A DNA stretch of 32,232 bases from Candidatus Curtissbacteria bacterium (GCA_024654445.1 JANLHP010000012.1:1-32232); one strand, 5' to 3'. Positions 7,513 through 15,111 are shown, numbered from the stretch's first letter. Notes: generated by a model not told the origin, from the sequence alone. A program made the numbers and translations.

Positions 7513-8187
7513 TCATGATCCTATGACATTAGGCCAAATTTCTTCCAATTTAACCCAGAACCAGGAGGGATAGATATCTCCTTTTGCCTCGTAGTGCTTT
7601 TCGTCTGTTATATAAAACCTAATACCATGGACACTCGTGTAATCATTAATAGCTTGCGTAACTTTTACCCTTCTTCCTGATTTATCATTATCAAAAAAGT
7701 AATCATGCCCGCTCATAATTCCGCCTTTTCTAACTTTCCGGCCCCATTTAATAATATCCTGCATGACCGAATCGTATGAATGGTCAGAATCTATGTATAC
7801 GAAATCGACAGAGTTATCTTCCATTTTGTCGGCCATATTCTCACTAAAACCCTGAAGTAATGTGAAATTTTTGCCATTCATTCGTTTGAGGCATTGATTC
7901 TTGCAATCTTGAAACCACTTATCATCCCAGTTTCTGAGCTTAGCATGATACATGTGACTAGCTTGAGGATGATGTTTATATGCGTCAACTCCGTACAATT
8001 TCAGGTTCGGAATAATCTCAAACATTGTTTGTGCGTTCTTGCCTTTTTCTGTTCCCACTTCAACACCGGTCGTAAACCCCAATTCTGAAAATAATCTATA
8101 CATATCTTCACGAAGAAACCCTTCAAGTCTGTGGGGATTGTCTTTGTGCGGCCCAAACTTTTTTTCTAAATATTCAACGGTATTCAT
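7513..8187 (-). CDS. Class I SAM methyltransferase (copy A of duplicated module)
   Basis: 224 residues. LGFTTGVEVGTEKGKNAQTM is motif I; LKLYGVDAYKHHPQAS ends strand 2; VDFVYIDSDHSYDSVMQDI is the D-x-x-Y-I-D-x-D-H-x-Y block and KGGIMSGHDYFFD the following strand. It is a paralogue of 4986-5630, which carries DGDH where this has DSDH, and it has a longer central insert with C and W residues. It presumably methylates a sugar or another small acceptor in the same pathway. The start overlaps the C-methyltransferase homologue's stop by 4 bases. Confidence 0.85.
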   Translation of the reverse strand: MNTVEYLEKKFGPHKDNPHRLEGFLREDMYRLFSELGFTTGVEVGTEKGKNAQTMFEIIPNLKLYGVDAYKHHPQASHMYHAKLRNWDDKWFQDCKNQCLKRMNGKNFTLLQGFSENMADKMEDNSVDFVYIDSDHSYDSVMQDIIKWGRKVRKGGIMSGHDYFFDNDKSGRRVKVTQAINDYTSVHGIRFYITDEKHYEAKGDIYPSWFWVKLEEIWPNVIGS

Positions 8188-9434
8188 ACGACTTCGAATT
8201 CTGGCAGGGGAATGATGAATTTAGATTTTACCCCGTTTGCCCGCCAATTTTTAATTATATAATCGCTGTAATGCCAAGCAAGAATAAGCACATAATCCGG
8301 TTTTTCTTTTAAAATAATTTCATTGCTTACTATCGGAGTATGGGTTCCCGGTATGTACTTGCCAACCTTTTCCGTCCCCGGTAGTTGAGCGACATACGGT
8401 AAAATCGTTTTATCAAGACCATAGTGATTAAGCAGTACCACCCCCCTAGTTGGACATGAATCGGCTACAAGCCTTAGACCTTCTCTCTTAACTTTTCGAA
8501 CCAAATCCCAAAATTGCCCCTTCTGCGCAGTGACCCTCTCCCTAAACTTAGCCCATTCCTTTGGATCAAACAGGCGAGCATCCTCTTCGGCTTTTAATAG
8601 TTTTTTTACCATAGGACTAATGGGATGTTTTCCTTTCAAACCCGCAGACACTTCTATACTACCTTCACGTGTAGGTACTCTTTTGGCATCAAAAACCTCC
8701 ATGCCATAATAGGGGAATAACTTGACTAATGATTTTAGGCTATAAATACGAATATGATCATGGTAAATTTCATCAAACTGATTACCTTCAAAAACATCAA
8801 GAAGATATTGGCTTTCACTAACGACTACCCCTTTTTTATCTAATAAGGCGCTTATGCCATCCATAACTTCTCCTAATGCTGCCATGTGCGCAAAGACATT
8901 AGTCATTGTAATTATCTTTGCGCGACCATGTCTTTTTACGATATCCTCGGCCACCGCTTTGTTAAAAAAATCTTGGTGGGTAGGAATTCCATCTGCTAGT
9001 GCAACTTTAGCCATATTAGTTGGTTCTACTCCTATAACTTTCATGTCCCTCTTTTTAAAAAATGACAAGAGAGTACCGTCATTAGAACCTATATCAACAA
9101 CAAATGAATTAGGTTCTAATTTGTTTTTTAAGATAATATCATCAGCGAGTCTTTCGAGATGTTCCTTTAGGGGAACTGATATACCAGGACGATAAGTATA
9201 ATCGGCAGGAAAACAAATGCCACTTCCTACAACGTAATCTATTTGCCCAAGTCCTGATTCTGGGCAGATCATCAGTCTTAGGGGATAGTAAATTTCCGGA
9301 TCTCGGAGTGTTTCTTCTGTCAGTAGAGTCCCACAGGGTGGTTGAAAACCAAGATCAATAGCTTCGAATAAATCCTTCGAGCCAGTAATTTGGCAGTAAT
9401 CCAACCTGCCAACTTTAATATCGTGTTTAATCAT
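8184..9434 (-). CDS. Sugar C-methyltransferase homologue (NovU/TylC3-type) with degenerate zinc site
   Basis: 416 residues, the usual length of three-part sugar C-methyltransferases (zinc-binding N-domain, SAM domain, C-terminal domain). FVVDIGSNDGTLLSFF (about 111-126) is the SAM motif; SESQYLLDVFEGNQFDEIYHDH (207-227) is the family's catalytic stretch, with Y224-H-D-H227 where relatives have Y-H-E-H. The C-terminal Methyltransf_14-like domain follows. The N-domain normally holds zinc with two C-x2-C pairs; here they read CQIT (C14, T17) and CPES (C57, S60), so one Cys of each pair is gone. Its relatives methylate C3 of dTDP-4-keto-deoxysugars. Next to an aminotransferase this suggests a branched, perhaps amino, deoxysugar (inference). 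It overlaps the aminotransferase by 8 bases. Confidence 0.85.
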   Translation of the reverse strand: MIKHDIKVGRLDYCQITGSKDLFEAIDLGFQPPCGTLLTEETLRDPEIYYPLRLMICPESGLGQIDYVVGSGICFPADYTYRPGISVPLKEHLERLADDIILKNKLEPNSFVVDIGSNDGTLLSFFKKRDMKVIGVEPTNMAKVALADGIPTHQDFFNKAVAEDIVKRHGRAKIITMTNVFAHMAALGEVMDGISALLDKKGVVVSESQYLLDVFEGNQFDEIYHDHIRIYSLKSLVKLFPYYGMEVFDAKRVPTREGSIEVSAGLKGKHPISPMVKKLLKAEEDARLFDPKEWAKFRERVTAQKGQFWDLVRKVKREGLRLVADSCPTRGVVLLNHYGLDKTILPYVAQLPGTEKVGKYIPGTHTPIVSNEIILKEKPDYVLILAWHYSDYIIKNWRANGVKSKFIIPLPEFEVV

Positions 9435-10584
9435 AAGCGGAGCTTTTCTGCGAATAAGCGGAGCTTGCGGTCCTCGTCCCTTGACGAACTCGGGACTGCG
9501 GGCCTAAAAAAAATTGTTTGATTGTTTTGCAAATAAATCTCACGTCGGATTTATCAATTTTACAGTTTAAGGGCAAACACAGATATCTTGACTCAACCCA
9601 ATTCATATTTGGAAGGCTTTGACGCCTGTTACCAAAAATTTTAAATATGTCATTTCGTATGTGCACTAAATTGCATTCAATCCCTTTTTTGATCAGATAG
9701 GATGCCAATTGATTACGTTTCTCGGTGAGGATAGTCAGTAACCAGTACGTGCCGCCAGCTACTACTTGCACTTCTTCGATAGAACTTAATCCTTTACGAT
9801 ATTCAACAGCTAATTCTTGCCTATATTTAATAACTGTATCTAAATCCGGCAATGCCGCCAGTCCAAAACTGGCATCTACATCTGTAGGCTGAAATTTGTA
9901 ACCGGCTTCTTCGATATCAAAATTTACTTCCCTTCTTTCCCATGGTTTGAAATTATTTTTTTTCTTTATATCTCTTTCGGTTCCGAACCACCTCAACTTT
10001 TTAGCTCGCGTATATTCTTTTTTGTTGTTTAAGATTAGCATTCCGCCGTCAGCAGTTGTTATATGTTTAATTGCCTGAAAGGAATAGCAAATATAATCTC
10101 CTTTAGTAGGTGCAAGATATTGGGCAGAGTCAACTATCAATGGGACTTTATATTTTTTAGAAATAGAATAAATTTTCTGATTAAAATGAATTCCTCCTAA
10201 ATGAACTCCAACTACTGCTTTTGCTTTATGGGCTTGCAAAAGCCCTTCGAGAAAGTTGGGATCGATGTTTAAAGTATCTCGCTCTATATCACAAAATAAC
10301 AATCTACATTTCCGCCTTATAAGACCGACTTGCCCCGCAATGGAATCCAAAACTGGGATAATTACTTTGTCACCTTTTTTGAGGTCGAGAAGATGGTATG
10401 CCAATTCTAATGCTGATGTTGCTGAATTTACCATTAGTGCATATTTATAACCCATTTTGTTGGCGAACTTCTTTTCAAAGAGATCAACTTTTGGACCCTG
10501 GCCAATCCATCTGCTATCTAAAGTATTTGAAAGTTGTTGCAGAATTTTCTTTTTAGGGATATATGGATAAAACAAGGGAATCAC
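9427..10584 (-). CDS. DegT/DnrJ/EryC1-family PLP aminotransferase (sugar)
   Basis: 385 residues of fold-type I aminotransferase. DSRWIGQGPKVDLFEKKFA is the family's N-terminal block, VNSATSALELAYHLL the cofactor-phosphate region, VDSAQYLAP the Asp that contacts the pyridine nitrogen, and CYSFQAIKHITTADGGML carries the Schiff-base lysine in 'F-x-x-x-K-x-x-x-x-x-x-G-G'. Family members transaminate keto-sugar nucleotides. Here it likely supplies an amino sugar to the cluster, working beside the C-methyltransferase homologue. The last ~25 residues (from about GPQSRVRQ) are unlike the family and are encoded by a hairpin plus two copies of a 13-base repeat, so the natural C-terminus has been extended by repeat sequence. 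It overlaps both neighbours. Confidence 0.9.
   Translation of the reverse strand: MIPLFYPYIPKKKILQQLSNTLDSRWIGQGPKVDLFEKKFANKMGYKYALMVNSATSALELAYHLLDLKKGDKVIIPVLDSIAGQVGLIRRKCRLLFCDIERDTLNIDPNFLEGLLQAHKAKAVVGVHLGGIHFNQKIYSISKKYKVPLIVDSAQYLAPTKGDYICYSFQAIKHITTADGGMLILNNKKEYTRAKKLRWFGTERDIKKKNNFKPWERREVNFDIEEAGYKFQPTDVDASFGLAALPDLDTVIKYRQELAVEYRKGLSSIEEVQVVAGGTYWLLTILTEKRNQLASYLIKKGIECNLVHIRNDIFKIFGNRRQSLPNMNWVESRYLCLPLNCKIDKSDVRFICKTIKQFFLGPQSRVRQGTRTASSAYSQKSSAYD
9433..9504. repeat. Direct repeat and small hairpin inside the end of the aminotransferase gene
   Basis: ATAAGCGGAGCTT occurs twice (9433-9445 and 9454-9466), next to a GTCCC...GGGAC hairpin (about 9477-9497). It encodes the non-conserved C-terminal tail of the aminotransferase and reaches the overlap with the next gene. 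It resembles the short palindromic repeats seen elsewhere in the window. Confidence 0.5.
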
Positions 10585-11303
10585 AATTGTTGTGCTAAGA
10601 TTTTTATAAAGTTGCGGCTTTTTTCTCTTTCTTGTGTCCCGCCGCTATAATGGCGTTTGATATGGGCATGAGCATACCAAGTAGTTTTGTTTACAATTAC
10701 TCTGCCGTCTGCATGCCTGCACTTTAAGGCAATTTCAAGCGCTTCGCTTCCTAATTTCCCAAAGTTTTGGTCATCTAGAAGACCTAATTTGTAGAAAAAG
10801 TCCTTGGTTATAAAATAACAACTGCCTTGAAATACCTCCGTATCGTCCAGTAGTTTCTTTTTGAGGTTGGGGTCACGGTTTTTATCGTTATCTTTATGTC
10901 CTTTATAACTTCTTCCTACGAACATGTAATCTATATCCGGTTTATCCGTATCTACTAGTTCCCATTTGTAGGGATCAAATCGTTTGCGTCTTGGTGTCTG
11001 TACCCAATTCTCTTGGTGTACTGCCTTAAGTTTTTCGTCAACCCCTTCTGCTACCATGCAATGGGCATCAAGCTTCATAATATATTTACCAGAAGCTACT
11101 GCAACGGCTTGGTTGATAGCAGTTCTCATACCTCTGGGTTTTCGATTGTGAATATATCTGACACCTTCAACAGGTTCTTCTCCATCGCCGTCGAGAACAA
11201 CTATAATTTCAAAAGGCTCCTTAAATTTAGCCTTAATATCTAATATGGTCTGTTTTAAAAATTCTTCTTTTCTCGAAGGAATAATTACGCTTATATCTTC
11301 CAT
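10581..11303 (-). CDS. Family 2-like glycosyltransferase with DxH motif
   Basis: 240 residues. ISVIIPSRKEEFLKQTI is the GT-A/family 2 start, IIVVLDGDGEEP the first acidic loop, NRKPRGMRTAINQAV the conserved basic helix, and MKLDAHCMV (about 85-93) the DxH metal motif. FQGSCYFIT, LGSEALEIALKCR and TTWYAHAHIK complete the acceptor side. It is related to 1073-2170 and 11291-12073 but lacks the zinc ribbon of the first. D-x-H with a later Y-A-H is the arrangement known from polypeptide GalNAc-transferases; whether that reflects a protein acceptor is only a suggestion. It overlaps both neighbours. Confidence 0.88.
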   Translation of the reverse strand: MEDISVIIPSRKEEFLKQTILDIKAKFKEPFEIIVVLDGDGEEPVEGVRYIHNRKPRGMRTAINQAVAVASGKYIMKLDAHCMVAEGVDEKLKAVHQENWVQTPRRKRFDPYKWELVDTDKPDIDYMFVGRSYKGHKDNDKNRDPNLKKKLLDDTEVFQGSCYFITKDFFYKLGLLDDQNFGKLGSEALEIALKCRHADGRVIVNKTTWYAHAHIKRHYSGGTQEREKSRNFIKILAQQL

Positions 11304-12073
11304 TGTTTTCTAATCTCCTCATAATACGGCCTCCAGAGGTCATGCGCGTATTTCAAGTTTGGGTAAAAATCGGTATTTCCATACCTGTGGGTTCGTTGGA
11401 AGCTGACATGTTTGTGGGCAAACCAGGTTTTTTTGTTGACCATAAGTTTTCCGCCCGCTTTCCAGGTTTTGAATACCATCTCGTGTGAATCCTGGTACAT
11501 AGGTCCGTAACCTTCGGTTTGGAGTTCACCTATTACTCTGTCCCACCAGCTTCTTTTCATAACCCAGACGCTTCCCTGCATAGCCATGGTTTCGTCAATT
11601 TCGATATTTTTTCTTTCCTCCTGTCTTTCCTTCCATGGGATGCCTGTAAATTTTTTGGTATATTTGGCGGTTTGTATGGACAGCTTTTCGTAATCAACAT
11701 AAGGCAAGTCCATAACCTGCCATTTAACGGGGTCGAGAAAATAGCGTCTTGCCGTTAAAATCCAGTTATCCTGACAAGCGTCGGTCATGGCTTTGTCAAA
11801 ACCTTTAGCAAACATACAGTGCTCGTCTGAACGCATGATAAACTCTCCTCTTGAGACTGATACACCGGCGTTGATTGCATCCCTCATACCTCTGTTTTTG
11901 CCTAAATGGATATACCTTACCCTGGGGTCGTTTGTGATCTCAAATGTCGGCCAATACCCGTCGAATACTGCTATGATTTCGAGTTCATTTCCTAATGCAG
12001 AATTCACCAAAAGGGAATCAACGGTTTTTTTAAGTGAAGGATCTTTATAAGATGGGATTATGACAGAAAGCAT
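11291..12073 (-). CDS. Family 2-like glycosyltransferase with DxH motif, first gene of the operon
   Basis: 260 residues. LSVIIPSYKDPSLKKTVDSLL is the family 2 nucleotide-binding start; NRGMRDAINAGVSVSRGEFIM is the conserved central helix; RSDEHCMFAKGFD carries the D-x-H motif; MAMQGSVWVMKR, DSHEMVFKTWKAGG and TWFAHKH complete the catalytic core. It is the most upstream member of the minus-strand cluster and faces a 350-base palindrome-rich gap, where the operon promoter must lie. Its stop overlaps the next gene by 13 bases. The donor and acceptor sugars are unknown. Confidence 0.88.
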   Translation of the reverse strand: MLSVIIPSYKDPSLKKTVDSLLVNSALGNELEIIAVFDGYWPTFEITNDPRVRYIHLGKNRGMRDAINAGVSVSRGEFIMRSDEHCMFAKGFDKAMTDACQDNWILTARRYFLDPVKWQVMDLPYVDYEKLSIQTAKYTKKFTGIPWKERQEERKNIEIDETMAMQGSVWVMKRSWWDRVIGELQTEGYGPMYQDSHEMVFKTWKAGGKLMVNKKTWFAHKHVSFQRTHRYGNTDFYPNLKYAHDLWRPYYEEIRKQWKI

Positions 12074-12186
12074 ACCTTTATTCCTGACTGGGATCTTGGA
12101 AAAGTGAGCTTGGTGTGCATCATGGAACGATTTTTAAAACTGTAGAATTTCATGCAGTAGTTTTACAATCTAACCGGCAAAAAATC

Positions 12187-12269
12187 AACCCCGTTAGAAG
12201 TCTGCACAAAAAAATTTCAAGAAAATTTTTTTGTAACTCGGCTGATAAATGACGACTTCTAACGGGGTT
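12187..12269. repeat. Nested perfect inverted repeat in the divergent intergenic region
   Basis: The outer arms AACCCCGTTAGAAGTC (12187-12202) and GACTTCTAACGGGGTT (12254-12269) are perfectly complementary over 16 bases. Inside them, ACAAAAAAATTT and AAATTTTTTTGT (about 12206-12234) form a second perfect 12-base pair with a 5-base loop. It lies between the divergent glycan operon and the Cache-like gene. It could be a two-way terminator, a cruciform or regulator site, or a short non-autonomous mobile element. Confidence 0.7.
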
Positions 12270-12295
12270 AAGACATTAGGTATTTGCGAGCTTGT

Positions 12296-12375
12296 TAAAA
12301 ACCCCTTTACTCTTCGAACGAAGTGAGAAGTTTGATAGTTCTCGCTACGCTCGAACAATAAAGGTTTTCAGCAGA
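12296..12375. repeat. Small nested palindromic repeat ('cttcgaacg' type)
   Basis: TTCGAACGAAGTGAGAA (12313-12329) faces TTCTCGCTACGCTCGAA (12339-12355), pairing at 14 of 17 positions. It is enclosed by a weaker pair (AAAACCCCTTTA with ATAAAGGTTTT). This kind of short palindrome recurs between genes in this window (16304-16353, 18749-18886, 20344-20396, 26070-26100). Confidence 0.55.
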
Positions 12376-12421
12376 CTCTGGTCTTTGCAATATTGCCTGC
12401 GATGTTATTTACTAAATTAGG

Positions 12422-13363
12422 ATGTTTTGGGGCATACGTCTTCCCAGTTTGTGGATGTTTAGTCTAATTGCCGTGGCCGGACTGCTTGGGGCTGGCTATT
12501 TAATCTTGAGCCGCGGGGCGGATACGTCAACTGGCGGGCAGCTTTCCCGGCGGGAGGCGACAATCGCCAGAGCCGGGGCGAGTAATATAGCATCTTTCTT
12601 CCAGGTGTTTGGTCCGTCAGTCGTAGTCCTTTCTCAACTCTCCAGTATGGAGAGTTTAGGAACGGAAACTCTCGAGGATATGGATACATTTGTAGACCAG
12701 TGGCGCGACATTGGGCTTGTTGGAGGGGTTGTGTTAACGGATAGAAATGGAGTAGTTCAGCTTAATTCTAACGCATTGAGGACTTCGGATATTGGTGCAT
12801 CCCTGGCCGATCGGGATTATTTTGTCTGGGCTAAAGGTAAGTCGAAAGAGGGAGAATATTTTATAGGCCAACCGGTAGTTAGTCGATTGGGTGCCACGAA
12901 GGATCAAATTATCGTTCCCGTGGCCGCCTCAGTATATCAAAATAAAGCTTTTGTGGGGGTCATATCCGCATCAGTGAAACTAAAGCCTTTAACCGAACGC
13001 TATTTGGGCTTGATTAAAATCTCAGAGCGCACAAGTGTTTATCTGTTGAGTGAGCAGGGGGAACCGCTTTATAGCAATTCAGGCAGCCAAACTCTGAGCG
13101 ATAATCTTAAAAAGGCGCTTTCTACAACCAAAGAAGGAGGTCAATTGCGGGCAGAAGGACAGTCGATTGCTTATTCTCCGGTATCGCTGGGCAGTCAAAA
13201 CTGGTTGTTGATTGTCTCTTCGCCCATTGGCGAAGTTTCGAGTATACCTTTCTATATTCGGCAAGTGGCGGTACTTCTTTCGGTATCTTTGACTACTCTG
13301 ACTTTGGGAGTGTACGTTAGCCGGCAAAGTCAGAAGAGAAAATCACGTCAAATAAGGCCGTGA
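12422..13363 (+). CDS. Membrane-anchored Cache-like extracellular sensor without an output domain
   Basis: 313 residues. A membrane helix lies at about 13-30 (SLIAVAGLLGAGYLIL). A periplasmic or external domain of ~240 residues follows, with the double-Cache pattern: a long helix (ATIARAGASNIASFFQVF...), GLVGGVVLTDRNGVVQLNSN, DIGASLADRDYFVWAKGKSKEGEYFIGQPV, IIVPVAAS, FVGVISASVKLKPLTERYLG and SVYLLSEQGEPLYSN. A second helix sits at about 279-300, then a 13-residue basic tail. Cache domains bind small ligands, usually driving a kinase or chemotaxis module; none is attached here. It ends inside a hairpin that probably acts as a terminator. Confidence 0.75.
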   Translation: MFWGIRLPSLWMFSLIAVAGLLGAGYLILSRGADTSTGGQLSRREATIARAGASNIASFFQVFGPSVVVLSQLSSMESLGTETLEDMDTFVDQWRDIGLVGGVVLTDRNGVVQLNSNALRTSDIGASLADRDYFVWAKGKSKEGEYFIGQPVVSRLGATKDQIIVPVAASVYQNKAFVGVISASVKLKPLTERYLGLIKISERTSVYLLSEQGEPLYSNSGSQTLSDNLKKALSTTKEGGQLRAEGQSIAYSPVSLGSQNWLLIVSSPIGEVSSIPFYIRQVAVLLSVSLTTLTLGVYVSRQSQKRKSRQIRP

Positions 13364-13375
13364 TTTTCTGATTTT
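13337..13375. terminator. Two-way terminator hairpin between convergent genes
   Basis: AGAAAATCACG (13337-13347) pairs perfectly with CGTGATTTTCT (13359-13369), followed by GATTTT. The left arm lies inside the last codons of the plus-strand gene. The minus-strand gene ends at 13386, so the hairpin can serve both. Confidence 0.7.
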
Positions 13376-13385
13376 CGCTTCTCGC

Positions 13386-14021
13386 TCAAAATAGATTGTA
13401 GTAGTAGTCGTACCTTAGATTTTCGCGATTTTTCCAGTTACCGGGAAGGTCGGAGTCGCCTTTGGCGTAACGAAAATTATTATTACTTGAATCTTCGCGC
13501 ATGATGAGCCAAGCTCCGGTGTAGTTAATAAAGCCATAATAGGTAACAAGGCCTTCTTCCATTATCTCGGAAATTTTATAGCCGTCGGTGGGTGAGGCAC
13601 TGGCCAGTCCAGACTGGTTGCCGTCTGTTACACGTGGAGGGTTTATCATAGATTGCCCAGCTGTGCCAAAAATGAGAGACTCGACTCTTCTGCCTAGTAG
13701 CGAGAAGAGGAAAAAAGAGATTCCTGTTGCTCCAATTAGTTTAATAAAGGCCCGCTTGTCGATATCGGAGATGTAGGCAATTTCCTTATTTGGGTTAGGA
13801 GTTTCACTTTTGTCATGGCTCAATTTTGTCGGGGGTAGCTGGACAGCAATGTTCGGCTGTACCAGGACAGTTCGCGGGAATAGTTTAAATACTAAGAAAA
13901 TGAGGGTGGGGTAAATGACAATGGCGACAGCCAGTTGGGAGTAAGTTGTGGCGGTTACAAAGCCGAAGATTATAAGTAAGCCGGCTATTACAAGCAGGAG
14001 GTATGTTAGGGTTTTAGTCAT
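13386..14021 (-). CDS. Membrane protein of unknown function
   Basis: 211 residues. Two N-terminal membrane helices (about 5-24 and 28-47) are followed by a Pro/Asn-rich linker and a third hydrophobic segment within FIKLIGATGISFFLFSLLGRR (about 92-112). The remaining ~100 residues are probably outside and include EGLVTYYGFINYTGAWLIMR, NNNFRYAKGDSDLPGNW and YDYYYNLF. The C-terminal part looks like a small beta domain, and R-R-V-E-S follows the third helix. No known family is recognised. Its start overlaps the end of the transposase-SH3 fusion gene by 8 bases, so the two are one transcription and translation unit, and the products may meet at the membrane. Confidence 0.75.
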   Translation of the reverse strand: MTKTLTYLLLVIAGLLIIFGFVTATTYSQLAVAIVIYPTLIFLVFKLFPRTVLVQPNIAVQLPPTKLSHDKSETPNPNKEIAYISDIDKRAFIKLIGATGISFFLFSLLGRRVESLIFGTAGQSMINPPRVTDGNQSGLASASPTDGYKISEIMEEGLVTYYGFINYTGAWLIMREDSSNNNFRYAKGDSDLPGNWKNRENLRYDYYYNLF

Positions 14022-15111
14022 TATTTATTGTCTTCTCTTTTTCGATATATTGAGAAAATATGAAGCCATATGTGCCTTCTGGCAGGGCCACCTGATAAAA
14101 ACCAGAATCTTCGGAAATGAACTCAAATTTTTCTCCTGCTTTAGCCTCACCTATCTTGTTAGATTTAATAGATGGATTTTCCCTGATGTCGACTGGATCT
14201 TTTGTGTTTGTGATTATAAGTATTGTTTTAGGTTCAGGAATGGTTGTTGGAGGTGGAGTTGTGATGGGTGAGGGAGAGTAGGGTGAGGTAGATGCTATGA
14301 CTGAAGTTGTGTGTTCTCCTAGGGTGGCTGAGGCTGCTGAATAATTGTGTACGTTTCTTATCCCAATGCCGAGCAGAAGGACAAAGATAGCGCTAGTTAC
14401 CAATAATTCAGGGATTCTGGACCAGGGCTGTAGTTCTACCTTTTTAAGGTCTCTCCTTTCAAGGTGCTTATCGGCCTTTTCGATTGTGATCTCGTCGAGA
14501 AGCTCTAATTCATGCTTATCGGGGGTATATTTTTCTACAAAGTCTTTGTAATTGCCACTGATATTTTTAAGGGAAAGAACAACATTTGTTTTCACCCAAG
14601 AAGTGTGTTTTTGGCCTGAAAATTCAGGATAAGATGAGTAGCCGCCTTCCTTATGAAGGTACCGGGTTAAAAGCAAAAGACTTTGTTCGTCCTTTATGAC
14701 AACCGACTTATAGGGGCCATCGAAAAGAGACCCGGTGTGATTATATTTTTTATTGAAATACATCGAGTATCTTGTGCAAAGCGATCTGATTAGTGCTTGC
14801 AAGGATTTTTGGGTTCTTTGATGAATAAGTAGGTGAAAATGATCCGGGCTTAGGCTGTAGGCGAGGAGTTCCACTTGGTTGAAGTAGTTTTTTGGCTGGT
14901 GAGGCACGCCCGTGAAGGTGCGTCCGTTGACAATGAATTCTTTTTTAGTGCTCTCGGGAGCTTTGGGCGCAGTAAGATAGTCTTCCAGATAGCCTAGAAA
15001 GACCTGATAGTCAACATCGTCTGCGAAAATGTTCCTGTTTTCAATGCCCCTGTTGTAGACATGGCAATATGTTCCACCTTCAGCTACCCTCTGAAGGTTT
15101 TTGGCAGGCAT
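14014..15111 (-). CDS. IS200/REP-type (Y1) transposase domain fused to a membrane anchor and SH3-like domain
   Basis: 365 residues. The first ~195 are a REP-associated tyrosine transposase (RAYT)-like domain: GGTYCHVYNRGIENRNIF, AYSLSPDHFHLLIH with the two metal-binding histidines H91 and H93, and LCTRYSMYFNKKYNHTGSLF with the candidate catalytic tyrosine (Y115 or Y118) before GSLFDGPYKSVVI. The key residues appear intact. Instead of ending there, the protein continues with a charged linker, a membrane helix (about 234-250), a Pro/Ser/Thr-rich stretch (270-295) and an SH3b-like domain (about 297-356: DPVDIRENPSIKSNKIGEAK, FYQVALPEGTYGFIFSQYIE). SH3b domains usually bind cell wall or ligands outside the cell. 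A membrane-tethered transposase domain is very unusual. It is the first gene of a unit with the membrane protein at 13386-14021. Confidence 0.85.
   Translation of the reverse strand: MPAKNLQRVAEGGTYCHVYNRGIENRNIFADDVDYQVFLGYLEDYLTAPKAPESTKKEFIVNGRTFTGVPHQPKNYFNQVELLAYSLSPDHFHLLIHQRTQKSLQALIRSLCTRYSMYFNKKYNHTGSLFDGPYKSVVIKDEQSLLLLTRYLHKEGGYSSYPEFSGQKHTSWVKTNVVLSLKNISGNYKDFVEKYTPDKHELELLDEITIEKADKHLERRDLKKVELQPWSRIPELLVTSAIFVLLLGIGIRNVHNYSAASATLGEHTTSVIASTSPYSPSPITTPPPTTIPEPKTILIITNTKDPVDIRENPSIKSNKIGEAKAGEKFEFISEDSGFYQVALPEGTYGFIFSQYIEKEKTINND

Noticed and set aside
12187-12421. An insertion sequence or transposon remnant
   Set aside because: There is no transposase fragment or matching long ends; only short palindromes are present.
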